Notes under the pieces: model-generated
What the model was told of the DNA's origin: nothing
The model's input: only the letters and a program-made list of their open reading frames with translations
Database searches by the model: none
Made by a program: the position numbers and the translations under genes
Origin: Dehalococcoidia bacterium
GTDB taxonomy: Bacteria; Chloroflexota; Dehalococcoidia; GIF9; AB-539-J10
Direction of reading: 5' to 3'
NCBI GenBank assembly: GCA_021162545.1
Contig: JAGGYM010000063.1
Location: 1 to 54,238, forward strand
Length of the DNA stretch: 54,238 nucleotides
In this document: piece after piece, positions 17,731-25,700 of the stretch
Numbering within the stretch: the stretch's first letter is position 1
Layout: each line of letters opens with the position of its first letter

Positions 17731-19098
17731 ATGCTAGAAATTCTAACCCGGAAACTGACCAGCGCGTTTGATAAGCTGGGAAGGAAGGGCAAGCTCAGTG
17801 AAGGCGACATAGACGAAGCCCTGAGAGAAGTCAAGCTGGCGCTTCTAGAGGCAGATGTAAACTTCAAAGTCGTCAGGGAATTGCTGGCCAGGATAAAGAA
17901 ACGCGCTCTGGGAGCAGAAGTATTGCAAAGCCTGACTCCCGCTCAGCAGGTCATCAAAATTGTAAATGAAGAGCTAATTGATTTACTGGGCAAGGAGCAC
18001 AGTCATTTGCTGCCGGCCAACCATCCACCCTCCACCATCTTGATGGTAGGACTACAGGGCTCAGGAAAAACCACCACGGCAATAAAATTAGCCTCTCTCC
18101 TCAAGAGGGAAGGCCAGAGCCCCCTGCTGGTAGCCGCCGACATCCGCCGGCCGGCTGCTGTTGAACAGCTCACGCTGCTGGCTGAGCAACAAAGTATACC
18201 GGTATATTCCGAAGCGAAGGCTCAGCCCGGAGACGGTAAAATAACGCCAACAATCATTTGCCAGCGCGCCCTTGCGAGGGCAAAGGAACTGGCATCAACA
18301 TGGGTCATCGTCGATACGCAGGGGCGAATGCATATCGACGAAGTCCTGATGGCGGAATTGTCCGATATGAAGTCTGCCCTGGAACCTGCAGAGACCCTGC
18401 TGGCTGTGGATTCTATGACGGGACAGGAAGCCGTAAAGATAGCTCAGGAATTTCACGACAGAATCGGGCTCACCGGACTCATCCTGACAAAAATGGACGG
18501 TGATGCCAGAGGCGGAGCTGCCCTATCAATCAGGTTTATCAGCGGGGTACCCATCAAATTCATGGGCACAGGAGAGAAGGCAAGTGACCTGGACCCCTTT
18601 TACCCTGACCGTCTTGCTTCCCGTATTCTGGGAATGGGCGACGCCCTTAGCCTGATCGAGAAAGCTCAAAAAACCTTTGACCAGCAGCAAGCCAAAATCC
18701 TGGAGAAGAAAATGCGCACCACGGGATTTGACCTCGAAGACCTCCTCTCCCAGATACGCCAGGTGCACAAAATGGGTGCCTTGAGCCAGTTGACCGAGAT
18801 GGTGCCAGGTTTGTCCAGGACCTCCATCCCCTCATCCAATGACGAAGGGGAAAGAAAACTAAGGAAGATAGAGGCTATCATCTCTTCCACAACCTATGAA
18901 GAGCGACGCAATCCATCTATCATCAATGGCAGCCGGCGCCGGCGCATCGCACGCGGCAGCGGTACTACTCCCCAGGATATCAACCAGATGCTGAACCAGT
19001 TCTACCAGCTACAGAAACTAACCAAATCGCTCACACGCGGCAAACTACCCAAGAACATGATGAATATGCTTGCGGCTAACAAAAATCAATCAAGGTAG
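17731..19098 (+). CDS. ffh: Signal recognition particle GTPase Ffh
   Basis: The SRP54 homologue that binds signal peptides on ribosomes and delivers them to FtsY at the membrane. 455 residues: N domain (1-90), GTPase G domain (about 100-290) and methionine-rich M domain (about 300-440, ending [15 protein letters not shown]). G1 is GLQGSGKTT (108-116) and G4 is TKMD (253-256). G3 reads DTQGR (195-199) where nearly all family members have DTAGR. The 4.5S RNA-binding patch [20 protein letters not shown] is intact. The open frame extends 26 codons upstream, but MLEILTRKL is the family start and the promoter covers the extension. The 3' end overlaps convergent rpoD by 13 bases. Confidence 0.95.
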   Translation: MLEILTRKLTSAFDKLGRKGKLSEGDIDEALREVKLALLEADVNFKVVRELLARIKKRALGAEVLQSLTPAQQVIKIVNEELIDLLGKEHSHLLPANHPPSTILMVGLQGSGKTTTAIKLASLLKREGQSPLLVAADIRRPAAVEQLTLLAEQQSIPVYSEAKAQPGDGKITPTIICQRALARAKELASTWVIVDTQGRMHIDEVLMAELSDMKSALEPAETLLAVDSMTGQEAVKIAQEFHDRIGLTGLILTKMDGDARGGAALSIRFISGVPIKFMGTGEKASDLDPFYPDRLASRILGMGDALSLIEKAQKTFDQQQAKILEKKMRTTGFDLEDLLSQIRQVHKMGALSQLTEMVPGLSRTSIPSSNDEGERKLRKIEAIISSTTYEERRNPSIINGSRRRRIARGSGTTPQDINQMLNQFYQLQKLTKSLTRGKLPKNMMNMLAANKNQSR

Positions 19099-20519
19099 CT
19101 TCTGAGTTTGCGGCTGCGGGTAGGATGACGAAGCTTGCGCAAGGCTTTGCCTTCGATCTGGCGTATCCTTTCCCTCGTCACATTAAATTCCTTTCCCACT
19201 TCTTCCAGGGTTCGAGTATGTCCATCCTGGAGACCAAACCTGAGCTGTAACACCTTTTTTTCTCTCTCGGTAAGTTCATCAAGAACCCTGTCTATTTGCT
19301 CTCTGAGCAACTGCTGCGAAGTTGCTTCAACAGGAGCCAAACTGGCATGGTCTTCCACAAAATCACCTAAACGGCTATCTTCATCCTCCCCCACCGGTGT
19401 CTCCAGCGATATCGGCTCATGGTAGAAAAGGTCAAGGACTTCCTCTACTCTTTCCGCAGTCACGCCCAACCTGTCACCAATTTCTTCGTGAGTCGGCTCA
19501 TGCCCAAGTTCCTGGGTCAACTGTCGCATCGCTCGCAGTAACTTATTGATCGTCTCAACCATATGTACAGGAATGCGTATAGTGCGAGATTGATCAGCTA
19601 TAGCCCGCGTAATCCCCTGCCTGATCCACCAGGTCGCATAGGTACTGAACTTATAGCCTTTCCTGTACTGAAATTTCTCGACTGCCCTGATGAGTCCTAT
19701 ATTCCCTTCCTGTATAAGATCAAGAAAAGACATCCCGTGACCAATATACTTCTTGGCAATGCTAACCACCAGACGCAGGTTTGCCGCAATTAGTTCCTTT
19801 TCCGCTTTCTCCGATTCACGTTTGACTTCCTCGAAGAACTCCTTTAATTCAAACTCTTGCTCACCAAGTTGAAGCAGAAACTTTTCGCTGCGCAGCAGGT
19901 CCTCCACGCCCTGCCATGGAACTTCTTCCCCGATAAGATGCAACACCCCTGGAGGCAAAAGACTACAGTCGAGAGAAATTTCCACCATAGCTTCCTGCAC
20001 TGCTGCAGCATCCTTTTCCATTTCCTGGCTAAGGACATTCACCATCACCAGGTCTATTACTCCGTTTACAACAGAACGGAATTCAGGGTTCGTTACCGCA
20101 CTGACGCCATCACAGGATACATCAATTTGACGGTAATCCCAGATACTTTGAATAAGAGAGCGGTGTCTGGCCAGATCAGAAACTAAATGTGTGACTATAT
20201 TAATTACAGAGGGAATCTTTTTATACTCCTTGAAATACGCCTCCTCAATTTTTGCTAAATATCTCCCCTGCTCTGTCCTGCTGGATATAACCACTTCCTC
20301 ACGAGCCGTAAGAAGCGATACCCTGCCAATCTCTTGAAGATACATTCTCGTGGAATCATCAATTATCTCATGCCCTTCCAGAGCCACCGGCGAAATGCCT
20401 TCCCCTGCCCTGTCCTGTACAGACACCTCGTGGGCTACATCAACTTCAGTTTCCTCCTCAGAAGATTCAGTTGCTTCCTCGTCATCTAATTCACCGTCTT
20501 CTCTCTCAATCGAACTCAT
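19086..20519 (-). CDS. rpoD: Primary RNA polymerase sigma factor (RpoD/SigA)
   Basis: Housekeeping sigma-70 factor, 477 residues. Region 1.2 is near 60-85 ([23 protein letters not shown]), a non-conserved acidic insert of roughly 130-150 residues follows, then regions 2.1-2.4 ([32 protein letters not shown] ... [30 protein letters not shown]), region 3 and region 4 ([27 protein letters not shown]). A classical region 1.1 is not recognisable; the first 55 residues are simply acidic. The start at 20519 overlaps the dnaG stop as ATGA, so the two are translationally coupled: the dnaG-rpoD half of the macromolecular synthesis operon. Confidence 0.97.
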   Translation of the reverse strand: MSSIEREDGELDDEEATESSEEETEVDVAHEVSVQDRAGEGISPVALEGHEIIDDSTRMYLQEIGRVSLLTAREEVVISSRTEQGRYLAKIEEAYFKEYKKIPSVINIVTHLVSDLARHRSLIQSIWDYRQIDVSCDGVSAVTNPEFRSVVNGVIDLVMVNVLSQEMEKDAAAVQEAMVEISLDCSLLPPGVLHLIGEEVPWQGVEDLLRSEKFLLQLGEQEFELKEFFEEVKRESEKAEKELIAANLRLVVSIAKKYIGHGMSFLDLIQEGNIGLIRAVEKFQYRKGYKFSTYATWWIRQGITRAIADQSRTIRIPVHMVETINKLLRAMRQLTQELGHEPTHEEIGDRLGVTAERVEEVLDLFYHEPISLETPVGEDEDSRLGDFVEDHASLAPVEATSQQLLREQIDRVLDELTEREKKVLQLRFGLQDGHTRTLEEVGKEFNVTRERIRQIEGKALRKLRHPTRSRKLRSYLD

Positions 20520-22291
20520 TTCATTATTCCTCTTGCCCTCTGGATAAAAATTTCCTGAAGCTGTTGACCTGATCTTACTCCCTCTCTTTCCAACACCCTG
20601 AACAGTCCTTCTTGCAAACGTAGAATACAATCACGGAGAACAATTTGCCGTTCCTTGTTGCTCTGACATATCGGAGGGGGAAAACTTCTATGCAATAAAT
20701 AGTATAGGTGCTCTGAGAGACTATCGTCAAGCTGGCTTTCAAGACGAGAGATATCGGGGAAACGCTGCCACTGGACAAAAAGTTCCCGGTTCTCTATATG
20801 CTGAAAGTATTCCGGGGCCAGATCCTGAGATAGCTGGCGAAGTTCCGGATATTGAAACAGCAGAGCCAGGCAGTATTCCTCAATAGCACTGGAGGCAAGG
20901 TGGTGAGAAAATTGCTGCCCCATGGCCTCATCATCTTTCCGTTTTCCCCTGACAGTTTCCGACTTCTTGATATAAGACAGGAGAATAGCCTCACTTACTT
21001 TCAGCCGTTTTGCCAGCTTCTGAACGTATTGAGCTCGCCTAAGGGGGTCCTTTACCTCCTGAAGCAACGGCAACAGTTTTTGTATGGCCCAGGACTTGTC
21101 CGCAGCTTTGCCGATGTCCAGTTTGCTCAGTACGGTATCGATAGCAAAGTCAAGCAAGGGGAGCGCCTGTTCCACCAGGTTCTGCCACAGGCGTGGGCCT
21201 TCTCTTATTACCTCATCTGGGTCTTTCCCCTGGGGTAAGGCAACAACCCTGATTTCAGCATCAAGTACGCTTTCACATTTGACCAACCCCGATGAAACTG
21301 GTATCGGCACCATTTTCCTGTCCCCAGAGCGACTTATCACCTCCATCCCTCGCAGGACAGCTTCTTCTCCCGCGACATCAGCGTCAAGAGCTAGAAAGAC
21401 GTGTTTGGTCAACTTCTTGATGATAGCCACCTGTTTTTCAGTCAGGGATGTCCCCATAGCAGCCACCACATTTTTCCAGCCATGCTGGTGAAGCAACAGG
21501 GCATCCATGTAGCCTTCCACAATTACTACGGAATTCTTCTCCCTGATGGCGGATATAGCTCTATCAATGCCATATAGGTTGCTACTCTTATCAAAGACCG
21601 CCGTGTATGGTGAATTGATATATTTGGGCAGGGCATTGCCCAGAGCTCTGGCACCAAACCCCGTAACCTTGCCCCGGGCACCACAGATGGGGAACATCAA
21701 GCGGTTAAAGAAACGGTCACCAATGCTTCCATCCTTTCTCTCCACTGCCAATCCAGCCTTAACTAAGTCCTTTGCTTCATAGCCCTTGTCCCTTAAATAC
21801 TTCTTCAGTCCTTCGCGGGCATCAGGGCTGAAGCCCAGGCGGAATTCCTCCACAGTTTCGCGCGCAACTTCTCTTCTGGTCAGATAGTTCCTGGCTTCTT
21901 CCCCCTCCAGGGCATTCAACAACAGGTGGTGGTAATATTCCGCTGCCAATTCGTTGATCTGAAATAACTCATCCTTCTCTCTGTCCTCATTTCCGACTAC
22001 TCTTTCGGGCGAGCTCAAGGCTACGCCGGCTCTCTCCGCCAGGATATGAAGAGCCTGACTGAAATCGACATTCTCTTTTCTCATGAGAAAGGAGAATACA
22101 TCGCCGCCGGTACCACAGGCCCCAAAACAATGCCATGTTTGCTGCTCAGGAAAAACGAAAAATGAAGGTGTCTTCTCAGAATGAAAAGGGCACAAACCCT
22201 TGAAGTTACGCCCCGTCTTTTGCAAAGTGACATATTGAGAGACAAACTCCACGAGGTCTATCCTCTGCTTTACCTCGGAAATCACACTCAT
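20516..22291 (-). CDS. dnaG: DNA primase
   Basis: Makes RNA primers at the replication fork, 591 residues. The zinc-binding domain (1-100) has Cys34, His37, Cys55 and Cys59 (CPFH ... [10 protein letters not shown]); the second pair is Cx3C rather than the usual CxxC, with one extra residue. The Toprim catalytic core follows with [19 protein letters not shown] and [16 protein letters not shown] (catalytic Glu) and [11 protein letters not shown]. The last 150 residues are the DnaB-interaction-like helical part. rpoD overlaps its stop codon. No strong ribosome binding site is seen. The upstream gap of 399 bases contains a 14-bp palindrome that could be an operator. Confidence 0.96.
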   Translation of the reverse strand: MSVISEVKQRIDLVEFVSQYVTLQKTGRNFKGLCPFHSEKTPSFFVFPEQQTWHCFGACGTGGDVFSFLMRKENVDFSQALHILAERAGVALSSPERVVGNEDREKDELFQINELAAEYYHHLLLNALEGEEARNYLTRREVARETVEEFRLGFSPDAREGLKKYLRDKGYEAKDLVKAGLAVERKDGSIGDRFFNRLMFPICGARGKVTGFGARALGNALPKYINSPYTAVFDKSSNLYGIDRAISAIREKNSVVIVEGYMDALLLHQHGWKNVVAAMGTSLTEKQVAIIKKLTKHVFLALDADVAGEEAVLRGMEVISRSGDRKMVPIPVSSGLVKCESVLDAEIRVVALPQGKDPDEVIREGPRLWQNLVEQALPLLDFAIDTVLSKLDIGKAADKSWAIQKLLPLLQEVKDPLRRAQYVQKLAKRLKVSEAILLSYIKKSETVRGKRKDDEAMGQQFSHHLASSAIEEYCLALLFQYPELRQLSQDLAPEYFQHIENRELFVQWQRFPDISRLESQLDDSLSEHLYYLLHRSFPPPICQSNKERQIVLRDCILRLQEGLFRVLEREGVRSGQQLQEIFIQRARGIMK

Positions 22292-22690
22292 CAGGATATT
22301 TCCCCATCCAGGCTAATCAACGCCAGACACCACTCCATCAACACAATGTAAACACCAGCTTCATGCTCTCCACTATCGCCCGAAAACAAGCGCTACTTCA
22401 CCGTCCCTGCCTGCCGACGAGCTGACCTACCCTGCCCTTTCCTTTTCTAAAATATGAGCTTGCCCCAAAAGTCAATGCATTGACAACCGTGTTGAAAGAG
22501 ATTCCCCAAGATGCGCTTCTTGCCTCCACCATACCTCTACCAGCCTCACTCCTGCAACGGAATGCCCCCCCTGACACCCACACCACCCGTCCAGCTATCA
22601 CACAGGCAACAGGTTTGAGCGAACTTCCCGACTAACTTCTTAAGTCCCTCTCGCAGCATCCCCAACACCCTCATCTGCCTTCACCTGTTT
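22292..22690. other. Longest gene-free gap, between ppsA and dnaG
   Basis: These 399 bases separate two minus-strand genes. No convincing gene is present; a 67-codon open frame (22398-22601, minus) has no ribosome binding site and no recognisable family. The only clear structure is the 14-bp palindrome at 22471-22484. A TTGACT overlaps it on the minus strand, with TATTTT about 15 bases on, a weak promoter. No strong terminator for ppsA was seen. Confidence 0.6.
22471..22484. promoter_or_regulatory. Perfect 14-bp palindrome upstream of dnaG-rpoD
   Basis: GTCAATGCATTGAC equals its own reverse complement and contains the TTGAC of a possible minus-strand -35 box. It may be a repressor operator for the operon, but no regulator is known and the distance to dnaG is about 180 bases. 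Confidence 0.35.
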
Positions 22691-25093
22691 CTAAATCCCC
22701 AGCTTCTTCTCTGCCTTTGCTATATTCAACCTCGTTGATAGCACGACATCAGAATTCAGCGAGATGGAATCTATGCCACATCTGACCAGGAACTCAGCAA
22801 ACTCAGGAAAATCACTCGGTGCCTGCCCGCATATGCCTATCTTCCTCTTCGGCTCATGCTGATGCACAATTTCTATAACGCTCTTCACCATCCTTTTGAC
22901 AGCTTCATTCCTCTCATCAAAGATATGCGAAACAAGGTCAGAATCCCTGTCCAAACCAAGCGTTAATTGTGTCAGATCGTTCGAACCTATACTAAAGCCG
23001 TCAAATATATCAGCAAATTCCTCCGCAAGGATGACATTCGACGGTATTTCGCACATGACATACACTTCCAGGCCCTTTTCCCCCTGCTTCAGGCCAAATT
23101 CCTTCATCGTCGCTATCACCTTCCTTCCCTCCTCCGGCGTCCGGCAGAAAGGAACCATGACCTTCACGTTCGTCAAACCCATTTTCCCCCTCACCTTCTC
23201 TATCGCCCTGCACTCCAACCCGAAAGCAGGTTTGAACTTCTCGTCATAATAACGGGATGCCCCTCTCCAGCCTATCATCGGGTTGTTCTCCTCTGGCTCA
23301 TAAAGATACCCACCAGTTAAATTGGCATACTCATTCGTCTTGAAGTCAGAAAATCGAACGATAACGTCATTAGGGTAGAAGCTTGCTGCTATCTTGGAAA
23401 TCCCCATCGCCAGGTTGTCAACAAAGAACTGCGCCTTGTCTTCATAAAGGTAGCTTCTCTCATCTATCTTTCCAACCACCTCCGCGACAATGGCATCATT
23501 CTCCGCCATCTTCTTCAGCTTATCATATTCTATCAATGCCAGGGGGTGTATCCCTATATAGGAATTGATAATGAACTCTTCCCTGGCCAACCCCACACCA
23601 TCATTGGGAATCTGACCATGGATAAAGGCACTATCAGGAATACCGGAATTCATCATTATCCGGGTACGCGGCCGGGGGAGATTATCCAGCGCTATCTCAT
23701 CTACCCGATAGCCCAGTTTTCCTTCGTATATCCTGCCTTCACCCTGCGAGCAATCCACCGTAACCTCTTTTACATCCTTTAACACCCCGGTGGCATTACC
23801 ACAGCCTATTATACAGGGAACCCCCAGCTCGCGGCTGACTATCGCCGCATGACATGTTCTCCCTCCTTTGTTAGTGACTATCGCACCGGCGATCTTCATT
23901 ATGGGCTCCCAGTCAGGGTCTGTCATATCGGTAACCAGAATCTGACCCGGCTTAAGTTCGTGGATTTCACTGCTCCCCGATATTATGTTCACTTCGCCGC
24001 TGCCTATTTTCGTTCCAACCGATTCCCCCACGAGCAACAAGTTGCTCTTACCCTCAAGAACATAACTCTTGAGCAAGGCTGCTTTTTCCTGGGAATGTAC
24101 CGTCTCCGGCCTGGCCTGAACTATAAAGAGTTCTTTGGTCTTGCCATCCTTGGCCCACTCTATATCCATAGGCTTCCCGTAATGGTCTTCTATAATACAG
24201 GCCCACCTTGCCAGCACAAGAACCTCATCGTCATCCAGCACAAACCTGCCCCGCTCCTCCACACTAACTACTTCTTGCTCTGTACCCCCCACATCTCCCC
24301 TGTAAACCAGCTTCTGCTTCTTGGTGCCAATTTTCTTTTCAACTATGGGGCTGAACCCCTTTTTCAAAGTGGGCTTAAAAACGTAAAACTGGTCAGGATT
24401 CACCATTCCCTGCACAACGTTCTCTCCCAAACCATAAGCGCCTGTTATGTAAACCACACCATCGAAACCTGATTCGGTGTCTATAGAAAAAATAACACCA
24501 GAACAGGCCAAATCAGAACGGACCATTCTCTGTACCCCCACAGAGAGATAAACATGAAAATGGTCAAAACCCTTGTCTTCCCGATAAGATATGGCCCTGT
24601 TGGTAAAAAGAGATGCAAAGCACTCCATAACCTTGCTGATCAATTCCTCCTCTCCCCGCACGTTCAAATAGGTCTCCTGCTGCCCGGCAAAAGAAGCGGT
24701 GGGCAGATCTTCCGCCGTTGCGCTACTCCTCACCGCGACATCAATGCCTTCGCCATACCTCTTTTCCATTCCCCGGTAAGAAACCCTTATCTCTTCCTCC
24801 AAATCCCCAGGACAGTCTGCATTCCGTATCAGGCTTCTTACTATTTCACCCCTCCGCGACAGATCCTCCATATTATGTGTATCCAAGCCCTCCAGGGCAT
24901 CCTTGATTTTAGGGCCTATCCCCGCTTCCTCTATTAAATGCCTGTAGGCTCCGGCTGTAATGGCAAAACCAGAGGGAACGTTTATCTCCTCTTTATTCAG
25001 ATTTGTTATCATCTCCCCGAGAGATGCATTCTTCCCCCCCACGAGAGCCACATCCTCCAACCCCACATCCTCAAATTGTTTTATAAACTTCAT
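22691..25093 (-). CDS. ppsA: Phosphoenolpyruvate synthase (pyruvate, water dikinase)
   Basis: Converts pyruvate, ATP and water to PEP, AMP and phosphate, feeding gluconeogenesis. 800 residues, the normal length. The N-terminal ATP-grasp domain starts VALVGGKNASLGEM and includes VAVRSSATAEDLPTASFAGQQ. The swivelling phosphohistidine domain has the catalytic His in GGRTCHAAIVSRELGVPCIIGCG (about 420-440). The C-terminal PEP/pyruvate barrel contains FSIGSNDLTQLTLGLDRDS and GICGQAPSD with the reactive cysteine. GGAGG precedes the ATG. It stands alone on the minus strand. An anaerobe making carbon skeletons from acetyl-CoA via pyruvate would need it. Confidence 0.96.
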   Translation of the reverse strand: MKFIKQFEDVGLEDVALVGGKNASLGEMITNLNKEEINVPSGFAITAGAYRHLIEEAGIGPKIKDALEGLDTHNMEDLSRRGEIVRSLIRNADCPGDLEEEIRVSYRGMEKRYGEGIDVAVRSSATAEDLPTASFAGQQETYLNVRGEEELISKVMECFASLFTNRAISYREDKGFDHFHVYLSVGVQRMVRSDLACSGVIFSIDTESGFDGVVYITGAYGLGENVVQGMVNPDQFYVFKPTLKKGFSPIVEKKIGTKKQKLVYRGDVGGTEQEVVSVEERGRFVLDDDEVLVLARWACIIEDHYGKPMDIEWAKDGKTKELFIVQARPETVHSQEKAALLKSYVLEGKSNLLLVGESVGTKIGSGEVNIISGSSEIHELKPGQILVTDMTDPDWEPIMKIAGAIVTNKGGRTCHAAIVSRELGVPCIIGCGNATGVLKDVKEVTVDCSQGEGRIYEGKLGYRVDEIALDNLPRPRTRIMMNSGIPDSAFIHGQIPNDGVGLAREEFIINSYIGIHPLALIEYDKLKKMAENDAIVAEVVGKIDERSYLYEDKAQFFVDNLAMGISKIAASFYPNDVIVRFSDFKTNEYANLTGGYLYEPEENNPMIGWRGASRYYDEKFKPAFGLECRAIEKVRGKMGLTNVKVMVPFCRTPEEGRKVIATMKEFGLKQGEKGLEVYVMCEIPSNVILAEEFADIFDGFSIGSNDLTQLTLGLDRDSDLVSHIFDERNEAVKRMVKSVIEIVHQHEPKRKIGICGQAPSDFPEFAEFLVRCGIDSISLNSDVVLSTRLNIAKAEKKLGI

Positions 25094-25123
25094 TACTTAC
25101 CTCCAGATTTATACTTAAGCACA

Positions 25124-25139
25124 GGAGTGCCAGCACTCC
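25124..25139. promoter_or_regulatory. Short inverted repeat in front of ppsA
   Basis: GGAGTGC and GCACTCC are separated by two bases, 31 bases upstream of the ppsA start. A TATAAA (minus strand, near 25107-25112) lies between it and the gene, so the repeat would overlap the -35 region and could be an operator or a leader hairpin. Confidence 0.3.
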
Positions 25140-25299
25140 CTGTCAGGTAAAGCGAAGCCTTTGTTACCCAGCCCTTCAGAACAAGTAATAAACTCTCGTC
25201 TTTTTTCGATCTCTTACTCCAGCACTGTGCAAGCAACGGCTAAATTATAGCAGACCCGTTGGGGACGGGACAAAAATGCCAAAATCAGGTTAAAAGGTA

Positions 25300-25328
25300 T
25301 TGACAAAACACCACACGTATAGTAACAA
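25300..25328 (+). promoter_or_regulatory. Promoter region for the DUF5679 gene
   Basis: A perfect TTGACA at 25300-25305. The -10 box is ambiguous: TAACAA at 25323-25328 has the right 17-base spacing but poor sequence, and better boxes (TATTAT at 25329) are spaced too far. The region is AT-rich and just upstream of a strong ribosome binding site. Confidence 0.4.
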
Positions 25329-25358
25329 TATTATAAATAAAACCAGGAGGTGGAAATA

Positions 25359-25502
25359 ATGGCAACAGCTTATTGCATGAAGTGCAGACAGAAGAGGGAA
25401 ATTAAAAACCCCAAGCAAATTACCTTGAAAAATGGGCGGCCAGCAGTGCAGGGCGTCTGCCCCATCTGCGGCACCAAGGTATTCAGAATCGGAAAGGCTT
25501 AA
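25359..25502 (+). CDS. Small zinc-ribbon protein, DUF5679 family
   Basis: A 47-residue protein. Two CxxC pairs (CMKC at residues 6-9 and CPIC at 34-37) form a zinc ribbon. The strings KREIKNPKQITLKNGRPAVQG and CGTKVFRIGK match the DUF5679 family, whose members are very short or fused to the C-terminus of larger DNA-processing proteins such as topoisomerase I. The function is unknown, and nucleic-acid binding is inferred from the fold. AGGAGG lies nine bases before the ATG. It is a single-gene unit between a TTGACA promoter region and a strong hairpin terminator, so it is probably well expressed. Confidence 0.85.
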   Translation: MATAYCMKCRQKREIKNPKQITLKNGRPAVQGVCPICGTKVFRIGKA

Positions 25503-25540
25503 TCAGCATTTCCCCCGGAATTTCGGCAAACCGCATCGAT

Positions 25541-25592
25541 GTCACGGTATCTTTCGTGTGGATTCCAGGAAAGATACCGTGACGGTTGTTTT
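25541..25592 (+). terminator. Strong hairpin terminator after the DUF5679 gene
   Basis: Perfect 15-bp arms (25541-25555 and 25569-25583, GTCACGGTATCTTTC and its complement) enclose a 13-base loop, followed by GGTTGTTTT. The U-tract is imperfect, but the stem is very stable. It insulates leuS from the small gene. Confidence 0.75.
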
Positions 25593-25700
25593 GCGAGATA
25601 GGTTATTTCGAATCCGCCAGCTCCCGTTTTTTGTGTGCCGCCTTGAACCAGGTTCTGCTGATAGCCTTTCGCCCCGAATTGAGTTAAACTTCTGCCTGTC

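Noticed and set aside
22398-22601. 67-codon open frame on the minus strand in the ppsA-dnaG gap
   Set aside because: No ribosome binding site, arginine- and glycine-rich composition of the kind produced by chance in GC-rich DNA, and no recognisable family.
23849-24472. 207-codon plus-strand open frame opposite ppsA
   Set aside because: Antisense shadow of a strongly conserved gene; no start signals or family match.
25503-25700. T-box or other riboswitch in the leuS upstream region
   Set aside because: The only strong structure is a simple 15-bp hairpin; no T-box consensus or antiterminator sequence was found, and the hairpin fits termination of the preceding gene.
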